Positions 50,707-60,091 of a stretch of 64,000 bases of DNA are shown here, one piece after another. Below the pieces are notes generated by a model that saw only the letters and a list, made by a program, of their open reading frames with translations, had not been told where the DNA came from and did not search any database. Origin of the DNA: PALSA-610 sp038239145. Lineage in GTDB: Bacteria > Actinomycetota > Acidimicrobiia > IMCC26256 > PALSA-610. How positions within the stretch are numbered: the stretch's first letter is position 1; each line of letters starts with the position of its first letter. Location of the stretch: contig JBBSFB010000011.1 in assembly GCA_038239145.1 (NCBI GenBank), positions 1 through 64,000 of the forward strand, read 5' to 3'. The translations under genes and the position numbers were made by a program.

Positions 50707-52212
50707 ATGACCGACGCAGAGATTCCGATCGTCACCCACTGGGTCGACGGAAAGCTCGTCGACGGAACGTCGGCTCGGCGCGGCGACGTCTTCGATCCGG
50801 CGACGGGTCAGGTCACCAAGCAGGTCGCCTTCGCGTCCGCCGACGACGTCGACACTGCTGTCACTGCCGCGAGCGTCGCGTTCGAGTCGTGGCGAACGTC
50901 GTCGATCGCGCAGAGGTCGAAGATCCTGTTCCGCTTCCGCGAGCTGCTCGACCAACGCACCAACGAGCTCGCCGCGATCATCACCTCCGAACACGGCAAG
51001 GTGTCGAGCGACGCCGAGGGCGAGATCGCCCGCGGGCTCGAGGTCGTCGAGTTCGCGTGCGGTCTCGGGCAGATACTGAAGGGCGACTTCTCCGAGGGTG
51101 TCTCCGCGCGCGTCGACGTCACGTCGATCCGTCAACCGCTCGGTGTGGCCGCGATCATCAGCCCGTTCAACTTTCCGGCGATGGTTCCCTGTTGGTTCTT
51201 TCCGATCGCGATCGCGGCCGGCAACACGGTGATCCTCAAGCCCAGCGAGAAGGATCCGTCGGCTGCGAACTGGCTCGCGGAGCTGTGGGCCGAAGCCGGA
51301 CTGCCCGCCGGCGTGTTCAACGTTGTCCACGGCGACAAGGTCGCGGTCGATCGACTGCTGGAACACGCCGATGTGCGGTCGGTGTCGTTCGTAGGCTCGA
51401 CTCCGATCGCGCGCTACGTCTACGAGACCGGGACCCGCGCCGGAAAGCGCGTGCAGGCCTTGGGCGGGGCCAAGAACCACATGGTCGTGCTGCCCGACGC
51501 CGACCTCGATCTCGCCGCCGACTCCGCGGTCAGCGCCGGCTTCGGTTCGGCCGGTGAGCGCTGCATGGCGATCTCCGCGCTCGTCGCCGTCGGCGAAACC
51601 GCCGACGCGCTCGTCGCCAAGATCGCCGAACGCGTCACCGGCCTGACGGTCGGCGACGGCCGCACCGGCTCCGACATGGGCCCGCTCATCACGAAGGCGC
51701 ATCTCGACAAGGTCACGTCGTATCTCGACTCGGGCGTCGAGGCCGGCGCCGAGCTGGTGGTCGACGGACGCGCCCACGCCGTCGACGGAGACACCAACGG
51801 ATTCTGGCTGGGGCCGACCCTCTTCGATCGTGTCACCACCGGGATGCACCTCTACACTGACGAGATCTTCGGGCCGGTGTTGTCGGTGCTCCGGGTCGAC
51901 ACCTATGACGAAGCGCTCGCACTCGTGAACGCGAACCCTTACGGCAACGGTGCGGCGATCTTCACCAACGACGGCGGCGCCGCCCGCCGCTTCCAGAACG
52001 AGGTCGAGGTCGGGATGGTCGGGATCAACGTCCCGATCCCCGTCCCCGTCGCCTACTACAGCTTCGGCGGATGGAAGAGCTCGCTCTTCGGCGATACGCA
52101 CGCGTACGGGCGCGACGGCATCCACTTCTTCACGCGTGGCAAGGTGGTCACGAGTCGCTGGCTCGATCCGAGCCACGGGGGCCTCAATCTCGGCTTCCCG
52201 CAGAACCGGTAG
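50707..52212 (+). CDS. mmsA: Methylmalonate-semialdehyde dehydrogenase (acylating)
   Basis: CoA-acylating aldehyde dehydrogenase of 501 residues that converts methylmalonate semialdehyde to propionyl-CoA in valine, beta-alanine or inositol breakdown, and may also act on malonate semialdehyde from pyrimidine catabolism. Clear family features: THWVDGKLVDG at the start, IISPFNFPAMVPCWFFPIAI, LKPSEKDPSA, VSFVGSTPIARYVYETG and the catalytic cysteine in GFGSAGERCMAISALV. The C-terminal FFTRGKVVTSRW is diagnostic. ATG at 50707. It diverges from the alpha/beta hydrolase (60 bp between starts) and is followed 17 bp later by an amidohydrolase. Confidence 0.95.
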   Translation: MTDAEIPIVTHWVDGKLVDGTSARRGDVFDPATGQVTKQVAFASADDVDTAVTAASVAFESWRTSSIAQRSKILFRFRELLDQRTNELAAIITSEHGKVSSDAEGEIARGLEVVEFACGLGQILKGDFSEGVSARVDVTSIRQPLGVAAIISPFNFPAMVPCWFFPIAIAAGNTVILKPSEKDPSAANWLAELWAEAGLPAGVFNVVHGDKVAVDRLLEHADVRSVSFVGSTPIARYVYETGTRAGKRVQALGGAKNHMVVLPDADLDLAADSAVSAGFGSAGERCMAISALVAVGETADALVAKIAERVTGLTVGDGRTGSDMGPLITKAHLDKVTSYLDSGVEAGAELVVDGRAHAVDGDTNGFWLGPTLFDRVTTGMHLYTDEIFGPVLSVLRVDTYDEALALVNANPYGNGAAIFTNDGGAARRFQNEVEVGMVGINVPIPVPVAYYSFGGWKSSLFGDTHAYGRDGIHFFTRGKVVTSRWLDPSHGGLNLGFPQNR

Positions 52213-52229
52213 CAACGCAGGGGGATCAG

Positions 52230-53405
52230 ATGGCGCTTCCGCTCGACCAGGTCAAGGTGATCGACGCCGACACCCACATGACCGAACGCCACGATCTCTG
52301 GACGAGCCGGGCGCCGGCCAAGTTCCAGGATCGCGTGCCGCACGTGACCCAGGTCGACGGCGCGGCGACGTGGGTGGTGGAAGGCGACATCGTGCTCGGC
52401 CGGGCCGGCGCGGGTGGCGTCGTCGACAAGCACGGGAAGAAGGGCCGTTCTTTCGAAGGCCTGTACGAGTGGGAGATCGAACAGGGACATGCCGCCGGCC
52501 ACGACCCGAAGGCGCGCATGGAGCTGCTCGACGAGATCGGGATCTGGGCCCAGATCATCTTCCCGGGCGTGATCGGTCTCGGCGGCCAGACCCTCGGCGA
52601 CCTCGTCAAGGACCCCGAGCTGCGAGACCTGTGCATCGAGATCTTCAACGACGCGAACGCGGAGCTGCAGTCGGACTCGGGCGATCGGTTGCTACCGATG
52701 GCGATCCTGCCCGCGTGGGATCTCGACGCGTGCGTGCGCGAAGTCGAGCGGGCCAAGAACCTCGGACTGCGGGGCGTCAACCTCACGTCCGACCCCCAAG
52801 ACCTCGGCTCACCCGACCTCGCGAACCGGTCCTGGGACCCGGTGTGGGAAGCGTGCGCTGCGCTCGAGATGCCGGTGCACTTCCACATCGGGGCGAGCCT
52901 GACCACCATGAACTTCTTCGGTGCGTACCCGTGGGACTCGCACGACGACGACACCAAGCTCGCGATCGGCGGCGCGCTCCTGTTCATCGGGAATGCACGG
53001 GTCGTCGTCAACATGATCTGCGCGGGGATGTTCGACCGCTACCCCGAGCTCAAAGTCGTGTCGGTCGAGAGTGGCACCGGTTGGATCCCGTTCATCCTCG
53101 AGGCACTCGACTACGAGATGGACGAGAACGCACCCGACGCCAAGGCCCGTATGGCGATGCTGCCGTCGGAGTACTTCAAGAAGAACATCTACGCCACGAC
53201 GTGGTTCGAGTACCGAAACCTGGCCGGGCTGATCGACTCGGTCGGCGAGGACAACATCATGTTCGAGACCGACTTCCCCCACCCCACGTGCCTCTACCCC
53301 GACCCGCTGAAGACCGCCGCGCACAACCTGCAGGACCTCAGCACCGAAGTGCAGCGCAAGATCCTCGGCGAGAACGCAGCCAAGCTCTACCGGCTCCAGC
53401 TCTGA
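52230..53405 (+). CDS. Amidohydrolase family 2 (TIM-barrel metal-dependent hydrolase)
   Basis: Protein of 391 residues. The N-terminal metal site is IDADTHMTE (D-x-H type), followed by ARMELLDEIGIWAQIIFPG, MPVHFHIGASLTT (histidine), SVESGTGWIPFILEAL and FETDFPHPTCLYPDPL with the terminal aspartate. It is related to, but clearly different from, the protein at 43101-44318 and retains the canonical N-terminal ligands. ATG at 52230 is preceded by AGGGGG. The 17-bp gap behind mmsA implies an operon, so it probably acts in the same catabolic route on a small oxidised acid or lactone; inference. Confidence 0.88.
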   Translation: MALPLDQVKVIDADTHMTERHDLWTSRAPAKFQDRVPHVTQVDGAATWVVEGDIVLGRAGAGGVVDKHGKKGRSFEGLYEWEIEQGHAAGHDPKARMELLDEIGIWAQIIFPGVIGLGGQTLGDLVKDPELRDLCIEIFNDANAELQSDSGDRLLPMAILPAWDLDACVREVERAKNLGLRGVNLTSDPQDLGSPDLANRSWDPVWEACAALEMPVHFHIGASLTTMNFFGAYPWDSHDDDTKLAIGGALLFIGNARVVVNMICAGMFDRYPELKVVSVESGTGWIPFILEALDYEMDENAPDAKARMAMLPSEYFKKNIYATTWFEYRNLAGLIDSVGEDNIMFETDFPHPTCLYPDPLKTAAHNLQDLSTEVQRKILGENAAKLYRLQL

Positions 53406-53456
53406 GCGATTGCATATGAGTGGGCGGGGATTCGTCGGACGAACCGAGGAACTTAG

Positions 53457-53789
53457 CCCTTCTGGCTCGACCCGTTCATCGACCGGTCGTACGTGATCCA
53501 CGGCATCGCGGCGACGCAGCACTACGTGGTGTTGATCCTCGGGCCCGCCACCCTCGACCTGAACGCGATGATGCGCGGCGGCGACGTGTTGAAGTGGGAG
53601 CCCGAGCTCGGAACGCGCGTCGGGCTCATCCGACGCGACGGCTCGGAACCGATCCGCTGGTTACCGGCAGCGCGATCGGCGAGGCTGCTCGTCTGGGACG
53701 CGGCTGACCCCGCGGTACCGATGGCGCGCGTGCGCATTCCGCAACGCGTCCCGAACGGGCTCCACGCCAGCTGGTTCCCGGCCACCTGA
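53457..53789 (+). pseudogene. Carotenoid oxygenase C-terminal remnant
   Basis: An open stretch with no start codon of its own encodes WLDPFIDRSYVIHGIAATQH followed by YVVLILGPATLDLNAMM and WEPELGTRVGLIRRDG, matching an internal part of carotenoid cleavage oxygenases (RPE65-like). It then joins directly to ARVRIPQRVPNGLHASWF, the family's C-terminal strand. The N-terminal half and at least 150 residues between these parts are missing, including most iron-binding histidines. It cannot be functional. Confidence 0.7.
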
Positions 53790-53793
53790 ATCG

Positions 53794-55000
53794 ATGCGCC
53801 GGGCGATCGCCTGGTTGCTCGGAGTCGGTGAGGTCGCCGCGCTCATGGCCGGTTGCGGCACGACGCGACGCGCCACCGAATCGGTGGTGGAGCACGAAAC
53901 CCAGAAGCCGTTTTACAAAATCCCGAGCCCACTTCCGGCGGGCGCGCCCGGTCAACTGATCCGGAGCGAACGACTGCTCGGCGCGCCCGACGGCTCGACC
54001 GCGTGACGAATCCCGTATCACTCGCGCGACGTCGACGGCCACGCCATCGCGGTCTCGGGTGTCGTCGTCGCGCCGTTGCGCGGCGCACCCAAGGAAGGAC
54101 ATCCGGTCGTGGCTTGGGCCCACCCGACGACCGGTTCCGCCCAAGCCTGCGCGCCGTCGCTGTTCGTGGATCCGTTCGCGTTGATTGAGGGCCTGCACGA
54201 GTTCCTGGCCGACGGCGACGTCATCGCCGCCACCGACTACTCCGGTATGGGCGCGATCGGGTCGCCGTCGTATCTGATCGGCACGACCGAGGGGAACAAC
54301 GTCCTCGATTCCGTGCGCGCCGCGCGCGCCCTCCGCGACGCGCACGCGGCCACCCGGCTCTTGTTGTGGGGACACTCCCAGGGCGGACAGGCGACGCTGT
54401 TCGCGGCTGCGGCTGACTACGCGCCAGAGTTGCACCTCGTCGGGGTGGCGGTCGCCGCGCCGCAGTGCAGCGCGCGACACTGTTGCGCGACGACGTCGGC
54501 GACTTCCTCGGCGTCGGGCTCGGCGCGTACGCATTCGCCGCCTACCAGCAGGTGTACGGACCGACGGTGAATCTCAGCACCGTGCTGACGACGGCCGGAG
54601 TCGACGCGTCCCCCGCGATCGCAAGCCGTGCTCGACGCCGAGCACCAAGGACTTGGAGAAGCTCGCAACTCCGCTCGTCGGTCACTACCTGGGCCACTAA
54701 CACGACCAGGTCGAGCCCTGGAAGAGATGGCTGGCCGAGAACGTTCCCGCCTCGAGCGGTATCGGCGTCCCGATCCTCATCGCGCAGGGCGCAAACGACA
54801 AGCTCATGCACCTCGCGACGACGATCGCGTACGTTGCGTCCCTCTGCGCGCAGCACGAACGCGTCGACTACGACACGATGAAGGACGCGAGCCAGCTGCT
54901 CGTGGGGTTCAAGGCCAGCCCCGAGGTACGCGCGTTCTTCTCCGATCTTCTCGCCGATCGGCGCGTCCTACTCCCGCATCACGCCGTCGGCATACACCAC
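53794..55000 (+). pseudogene. Secretory lipase (LIP family) pseudogene
   Basis: From ATG 53794 a lipoprotein signal (LLGVGEVAALMAGCGT) leads to YKIPSPLPAGAPGQLIRSE. A TGA at 54004-54006 interrupts where homologues carry tryptophan, and the same frame continues DVDGHAIAVSGVVVAPLRG, VVAWAHPTTGSAQACAPS and the elbow LLLWGHSQGGQATLF. After 54465 the sense moves to another frame (LRDDVGDFLGVGLGAYAFAA) and again near 54640 (TKDLEKLATPLVGHYLGH), where a TAA follows, then VEPWKRWLAENVPASSGIGV to about 55000. Two nonsense codons and two frameshifts make it non-functional. The 3' boundary is approximate. Confidence 0.75.
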
Positions 55001-55115
55001 CACCGATGGGGTCCGGCTCACCGACGCTCACATTCCCGTGGCGATTCGCTCACAGGAGACTGTAAGAGTCGCCCCCGGCCGGACAAGATTTCCGGGAACC
55101 TGGGGAGAGGGACGT

Positions 55116-56276
55116 ATGCGCTGGATACGAAGGATCGCGCCGCTCGTTGCCGTGGTCGTTGGGCTCGGGGGCCTGACGGCCTGCTCGACGCTCTTACTGC
55201 CGGGAAACACCTCGTCGATTGCGCTCGTGAGTTCGAGCACGACCGGCGGCTGGAAGTACGACTATTACCGTAACAGCACGTACCCGTGCGCGGTGAGCGG
55301 ATACCAGACGTTCGTCGTCGGCACCAAGGTGGGTTCGTCGACCACCGCGCCGGCGCCCCTGTGGGCCTTCCTGCACGGAGGCGGCGCCGGATACTTCGAC
55401 GCTTTCGGAAATCCCGTGCCCGGACCGGGCCAGAAGGTCGAAGAGGACGCGGCCTCGCTGACGACGCATCTCACCAACAACGGTCTGCTCGCCAACGTCC
55501 GCGCCGACGCCGCCGGTTTCCGGACCGTCGCGGTGTCGTATTGCAGCCATGACGTGTACGCGGGCGCGAACTCCCCCGATCCGCACAACCCGAACACGAT
55601 CCCGGGCGGCCAACCCCGCACCACGAACGGCGTCTACGCCACCAAGGCCGCGATCCAGTTCGTGCAGCAGCGCTACCCCACGACGAAGACGTTCCTCCAC
55701 GGCACGAGTGCGGGCTCGGCCGGAGCTTTCGGGGTGGCGTGGGCGATGCAGCTCCAGGGCATCGCGCCGGCCGGTGTCGTCGCCGACGCGAGCATCATCA
55801 ACACCGAAGCGTTCGCGGCGGCCGAGAAGGCGGGCTACTGCACCGACGACAACGATCCGGCCCGACTCGCCGCGATCGCGGCACGCGTGCAGCCCGACCT
55901 CGCGAGCCCGGCGAACGAGCCGGACAAGCTCGTGACGAGCGGACAGCTGACCGTGCCGATCATGCACATCTGGAACCACGGCGACAGCAACACGTGCGGC
56001 TCGCCGCCCATCGCCTGCCCGATGCGCAACGGCACCGTCGTGACCATGCGCTTGACCGATTGCATCCACGAACCCATGCGCCAGGCGATCGCCGCGCAGG
56101 GAGCTTCGAGCAAGTCGAAGAACCTGCCGGTATGTGTCGACAACGACGGGACCCCCGACTGCTCACTGCACGTCGTGACGTCGCGCATCCACCTGACGAA
56201 CACCGATCCCGCGAGTCCGGCCGACTACCTTACGGCGATCATGACCTGGGTCCACACCCGGCTCACCGACGCGTAG
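55116..56276 (+). CDS. Secreted lipoprotein esterase (alpha/beta hydrolase, pectin acetylesterase-like)
   Basis: Protein of about 386 residues. The lipoprotein signal (LVAVVVGLGGLTACS) is followed by a hydrolase domain with APLWAFLHGGGAGYFD (oxyanion loop), the elbow LHGTSAGSAGAFG and a C-terminal histidine candidate in TDCIHEPM. Multiple cysteines suggest disulphides. The HGGGAGY and GTSAGS pattern resembles pectin acetylesterase and related carbohydrate esterases. ATG at 55116 follows GGGGAGAGGG; the longer frame from 55038 is not homologous. It ends in TAG directly beside the opposite-strand phosphoesterase remnant. Confidence 0.82.
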   Translation: MRWIRRIAPLVAVVVGLGGLTACSTLLLPGNTSSIALVSSSTTGGWKYDYYRNSTYPCAVSGYQTFVVGTKVGSSTTAPAPLWAFLHGGGAGYFDAFGNPVPGPGQKVEEDAASLTTHLTNNGLLANVRADAAGFRTVAVSYCSHDVYAGANSPDPHNPNTIPGGQPRTTNGVYATKAAIQFVQQRYPTTKTFLHGTSAGSAGAFGVAWAMQLQGIAPAGVVADASIINTEAFAAAEKAGYCTDDNDPARLAAIAARVQPDLASPANEPDKLVTSGQLTVPIMHIWNHGDSNTCGSPPIACPMRNGTVVTMRLTDCIHEPMRQAIAAQGASSKSKNLPVCVDNDGTPDCSLHVVTSRIHLTNTDPASPADYLTAIMTWVHTRLTDA

Positions 56277-56470
56277 TCACCGTGTTGTGATCACGCCGCC
56301 CTGATCACGACACGGGCACGAGCCGGGGTTGAAAAGGCGCTGACCGTCGGCGCCGATGCGTTCCACGGAATGTGGCGGTGGCCGAAGACGACGATGCCGG
56401 CCTCGGGGAAGCGCCTCCGCATGCGTCGGGGAGCCGGCTTGCGAGGGCACGGTCGTTGTTTCCGGGCACG
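56277..56470 (-). pseudogene. Metallophosphoesterase (YfcE-like) 3' remnant
   Basis: Minus-strand residues MRRRFPEAGIVVFGHRHIPW correspond to the last metal-binding motif (GHxH) of a YfcE-type calcineurin-like phosphoesterase. After a frame change the C-terminal RIGADGQRLFNPGS follows, ending at TGA 56277. The first two thirds of the gene, with the other metal ligands, are absent because the region is occupied by the start of the DUF1349 lipoprotein gene. Confidence 0.7.
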
Positions 56471-56525
56471 GCATGCACCGGGCGACGGGTACGTTACGGA
56501 CACCTGGGCGTGCAGGAGGCAAGAG

Positions 56526-58223
56526 GTGCGGAGACGGGCAGCGCTCATCCTGGCGTTGGCTTGTGTCGCGGCGGGATGCGGGGGGAGCGGGACGAAGCAC
56601 GTGTTGCCGGCGTCGTCCGTGCCGACGACACGCCCGGCAGTGCCTTCGGCATTCACCGACAAGGTCACGAACGATGACCTCAACACGCCGACGTTGAACC
56701 GATCGGTCTGGGACTTCGTCGATCCGAATGCCGACTCGAACGTCCTGATGGACGGCACGCACGCCGTGATCAGCGTGCCGGCCGGATCCGACACCGCCAC
56801 GCACGACCCCAACGATCACGGTGATCGCGCGCCGCGCTTGATGCAGGCGATTACACCCGGCGACTTCAGCTTCGACGCCAAGTTCGACTCCCAGGTCGCC
56901 CGGCAATTCCAGCAACAAGGGGTCGTCGTCGAACAGGACGCGACGCACTACCTGTACGCCAAGGTCGTCCAGAACTTGTTTCAGACGTCGTTCGTCGTGC
57001 AGGTCGTGTCGGGTACGGCGATCAGTACTCCGACGAATGCTTCGATCTACAACCGGCCGTCGATGATCCTGCGGGTCGCGCACCGAGGAACCAACTGGTC
57101 GGTCGGCTACTCCTACGACGGTCTCTACTGGACGGCCGCTTCCTCATTCGCGGCCGACGTCACGCCGCAACGCGTCGGGATCTTCGGCGGGAACGCGGGG
57201 AACACCGCACCGCCGTTCTCGGCGAAGGTCGACTCGTTCCTCAATACGGAACGATCGACGGATCCGCCGATCATCAATTTCTGGTACGGCGTGAATCAGG
57301 CGTTCGGCACGCACGGTCAGCCCCAGCAGTGGGCGAACGTCCTCGGTGACGTCGTCGATCCGAGCGGAACGTACCGCTTGACGTACTCACTGAACGACGG
57401 GACGGATCAACCGCTCTCTCTCGGCGAGAACGCGGTCCGACTCGCGGCGCCGGGGGATTTCAATGTGGAGATCGACTATCTGCAGCTCCACTACGGGTCG
57501 AACACGATAAAACTGACCGCAGTCGACAACGACGGCAACGTTTCGACAAAGAGCGTGACGGTGAACAAGGCCGTCGACAAACTGTGGCCGCTGCCGTACA
57601 CGGCGAACTGGTCGGTCGCCGGCGGGAACGCCGACAACATCGCCCAGGTCGCCGACGGTCACTGGGTCGTGCAGTCGGACGGCACGATCCGCAATCAGGA
57701 CATCGGTTACGACCGCCTCGTGCTCATCGGGCAGGCGAGCTCGTGGTCGCAGTACACCGCGACCGCGCCGGTCACGATCCACTCGATGGACCCCGACTCG
57801 TCTGCAGTCGGACTGATCACCGGGTTCACGGGGGCGACCTCCGACCTGAACGGCACCCCGAACCCCGACCAACCTCGCTCCGGCCATCCGTTCCCGGCCG
57901 CGTTCCTCTTCGATCAATCGGGCGGCCGACGGGCGCACGTCGAGATCTACGCGAACTCGAGCTCGCACGTCGAACAGACACTCATCGCCGACAAATCCGG
58001 GACCCAACTCGAGCTCGAAGTCCCCTACACGTTCAAGGCCAGCGCGACCGACAACGGCGCCGGCGGCAGCCTGTTCCGGTTCAAGATCTGGAAGACCGGG
58101 ACCGCGGAGCCGGCGGCTTGGCTTCTGGAAGCGAACGGCGACCTCAACCAGGGGTCGGTCGCGCTGGTCGCGCACCGGGCCGACGTCAGCTTCGGGACCG
58201 TCGTGATCACGCACCAACCCTGA
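56526..58223 (+). CDS. Secreted DUF1349-type lectin-like lipoprotein
   Basis: Protein of about 565 residues. A lipoprotein signal (AALILALACVAAGCGG) is followed by a DUF1349/concanavalin-like domain (about 45-240) with SVWDFVDPNADSNVLMDG, APRLMQAI and QQGVVVEQDATHYLYAKV, then an Ig-like strand-rich linker (NTIKLTAVDNDGNVSTKSV) and a second jelly-roll (about 370-565: SAVGLITGFTG, FLFDQSGGRRAHVEIYANSS). Such domains occur in carbohydrate-binding or glycoside hydrolase proteins. No catalytic pair can be assigned, so a binding role is as likely as hydrolysis. GTG at 56526 has GGAGG upstream. The 188 bp after its stop (58224-58411) show no gene. Confidence 0.82.
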   Translation: MRRRAALILALACVAAGCGGSGTKHVLPASSVPTTRPAVPSAFTDKVTNDDLNTPTLNRSVWDFVDPNADSNVLMDGTHAVISVPAGSDTATHDPNDHGDRAPRLMQAITPGDFSFDAKFDSQVARQFQQQGVVVEQDATHYLYAKVVQNLFQTSFVVQVVSGTAISTPTNASIYNRPSMILRVAHRGTNWSVGYSYDGLYWTAASSFAADVTPQRVGIFGGNAGNTAPPFSAKVDSFLNTERSTDPPIINFWYGVNQAFGTHGQPQQWANVLGDVVDPSGTYRLTYSLNDGTDQPLSLGENAVRLAAPGDFNVEIDYLQLHYGSNTIKLTAVDNDGNVSTKSVTVNKAVDKLWPLPYTANWSVAGGNADNIAQVADGHWVVQSDGTIRNQDIGYDRLVLIGQASSWSQYTATAPVTIHSMDPDSSAVGLITGFTGATSDLNGTPNPDQPRSGHPFPAAFLFDQSGGRRAHVEIYANSSSHVEQTLIADKSGTQLELEVPYTFKASATDNGAGGSLFRFKIWKTGTAEPAAWLLEANGDLNQGSVALVAHRADVSFGTVVITHQP

Positions 58224-58411
58224 CCCGATCGAACCCTTTGGATATCGTCCGGCTCGCGGCGCGATCGATACAACCACGATGGACGGGCAGTGTGAACAGT
58301 CGGTACCGATCCGCGTTTTTCGGCGTCGAACGTGCAAAACTCACTCGACAGCTGTGGCGGATGCGACCGGACACCGATGATGGCGTCCGGTCGGCCAGGA
58401 GGGCAGGAATT

Positions 58412-58723
58412 GTGAAGGTCCGCAGACTCTTTGGCGTGATGGGTTCGGCGATCGTCCTGACGATGGGCGTCGGCTCGATCAGCTTCGCGTCAGCCGCCCA
58501 CGCCGCCGACTACCCCCCGACGACCGCGCACGAGGTCATCGAAGGATCGACGGTTCCGGCCACCAGCCCGACCAGCGTCAGCGATGCTTCCGGAGCCCTG
58601 CCGTTCACTGGCGGGAACGACACCGGGATGTTCTGGATCGGCGTTGGCGCCGTGGGTACCGGCTCGTTCGCCGCCTGGCGCTTCCGGCGCCGGCGTAGCC
58701 CCGCCGCTGAGCGCAGTTCCTGA
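58412..58723 (+). CDS. Small surface protein with LPFTG sorting-like signal
   Basis: Only 103 residues: a signal peptide (GVMGSAIVLTMGVGSISFASAAHAA), a short Thr/Ser/Pro-rich mature part of about 40 residues, then LPFTGGNDTG, a hydrophobic helix (MFWIGVGAVGTGSFAAW) and an RFRRRR tail. The layout is that of a cell-wall sorting signal with almost no passenger. Similar small LPxTG proteins are widespread in actinobacteria, with no known function. GTG at 58412 is preceded by GGAGGG. It converges on the GH4 gene with 20 bp between stops. Confidence 0.78.
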   Translation: MKVRRLFGVMGSAIVLTMGVGSISFASAAHAADYPPTTAHEVIEGSTVPATSPTSVSDASGALPFTGGNDTGMFWIGVGAVGTGSFAAWRFRRRRSPAAERSS

Positions 58724-58743
58724 ACCGCCGTTCTCATCTTCGC

Positions 58744-60057
58744 TCAGCGGAGCGCGGGCCAGAGGTCGTAGTGCACGGCTTCGTAGTCGGCGAGGATCAG
58801 CTCCGCGACCTTCGACGAGTTGACGACCGGGTCGAGTTCCAGCGCCTGGAGCGCGCAATCGCGCGACCCCAGCAGCGCCGCGTCGGCGACCAACTGTTGG
58901 ATCGTCACCTCGGTGTGAAGCGCCCCGGTGATCCCAGTCGGCAGGTCGTCGGTGCGATCGCCGACCACTCCGGCGCCGGTCGCGGTCGCACTGACCTCGA
59001 CCGCGGCGTTGCGGGGCAGGGCGGGCACGAGGTCGTCGTTCGGGAGGATCGCGGACGCGATGCGTTCAGGTTCGCCCGACATGGCCGCCCGTAGGATCGG
59101 TCGGAGCGCGTCGTCGGTCACCCAGTCGAGGAAGGGCGCGAGATGGAAGGTGCCCGCCAGGATCGTGTCGATGACGTCATCGATCATCGAACGCATGCCC
59201 TGCTGGCGGGCGACGATGTCGAGCGGCGCGGTGAACTCGGTCGCGCTCCGGAAATACTCACCCGCATGACTGTCACTCGTCGCGACGATCGCTCCGAACC
59301 GGTCGTGGAGATGCTTCACGAACGCGTACGTCTCGCCGTCGCCGTCCTTGAGGTTGCCGACCGCGTCGTGCATCTGACCGGTCACATCCTCCCCGGTCTC
59401 GCGATCCCAGGCCGCGAGCAGGAACGTGAAGTGATTGAGACCGGCCGCTCTCGTCTCGATGCGCCGACCGAGCAACTTGGAGAAGCGGTCGTTGGCGATC
59501 TTCACCTCGTGACACAGCCCGACGATGGGCTGGTCGAGGTGGCGCCGGAACGCGGTGCAGATTCGACCTTCGGGATTGGTGAAGTTGACGAACAACGCGT
59601 CGGGCGCTAACCGCTCGACGTCGCGCGCAATCGCGGCGACGAGCGGAATCGTCCGGAGCGCGTGCGAAAGCCCGCCGGGGCCGCCGTTCTCTGCGTAGAT
59701 GTGATCGACGCCGTAGCGGCGCGGGATCTCGAAGTCGATGAGCCAGCGATTCACGCGGTCGACCTCGACCGCCACGACGACGGCGTCCGCGCCCGGCAAC
59801 GCGTCGTTCCGGTCGGAGAAGCACTCGATCGTGACGTTGCGCGCCGTGGCGGCTTCGAGCGCGGCCGCGAGTCGCGACATGCGTTCCAACGGCGCCGGCT
59901 CCAGGTCGACCAGGCGAACCGTGGCGTCGGTGAAGACCGGATCGGCATAGAGGTCGTGCATCGTCGTCAGACCGAAAGACGCGCTCCCGGCGCCGATGAG
60001 AACGATCGTGGGTGCCTCGCGCACGAGGCGAACAATAGCTTCAACAGAACATGTCAT
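58744..60057 (-). CDS. Glycoside hydrolase family 4 protein (alpha-galactosidase/6-phospho-glucosidase type)
   Basis: NAD- and Mn-dependent glycosidase of 437 residues. The N-terminal Rossmann motif (IVLIGAGSASFG) is followed by DADAVVVAVEVDR, FVNFTNPEG (sugar-binding Asn), GLCHEVK (the metal Cys/His), and RAAGLNHFTFLLAAWDRETG (second metal His). This family cleaves glycosidic bonds through a transient oxidation at C3. The substrate (alpha-galactoside, alpha-glucuronide or a phospho-sugar) is not decided by these motifs. ATG at 60057 has GGGAGA upstream; GTG at 60024 is an alternative that starts nearer the Rossmann fold. It diverges from the quinone oxidoreductase gene. Confidence 0.88.
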   Translation of the reverse strand: MTCSVEAIVRLVREAPTIVLIGAGSASFGLTTMHDLYADPVFTDATVRLVDLEPAPLERMSRLAAALEAATARNVTIECFSDRNDALPGADAVVVAVEVDRVNRWLIDFEIPRRYGVDHIYAENGGPGGLSHALRTIPLVAAIARDVERLAPDALFVNFTNPEGRICTAFRRHLDQPIVGLCHEVKIANDRFSKLLGRRIETRAAGLNHFTFLLAAWDRETGEDVTGQMHDAVGNLKDGDGETYAFVKHLHDRFGAIVATSDSHAGEYFRSATEFTAPLDIVARQQGMRSMIDDVIDTILAGTFHLAPFLDWVTDDALRPILRAAMSGEPERIASAILPNDDLVPALPRNAAVEVSATATGAGVVGDRTDDLPTGITGALHTEVTIQQLVADAALLGSRDCALQALELDPVVNSSKVAELILADYEAVHYDLWPALR

Positions 60058-60091
60058 TGCCGGTCTCCCGGCCGGTAGCTACGTTGACTTC

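Noticed and set aside
49780..52215. An open minus-strand frame of about 811 codons across mmsA and the hydrolase gene
   Set aside because: Only the 3' part (49780-50646) has hydrolase homology; the rest is antisense to the clearly coding mmsA and has the low-complexity composition of a shadow frame.
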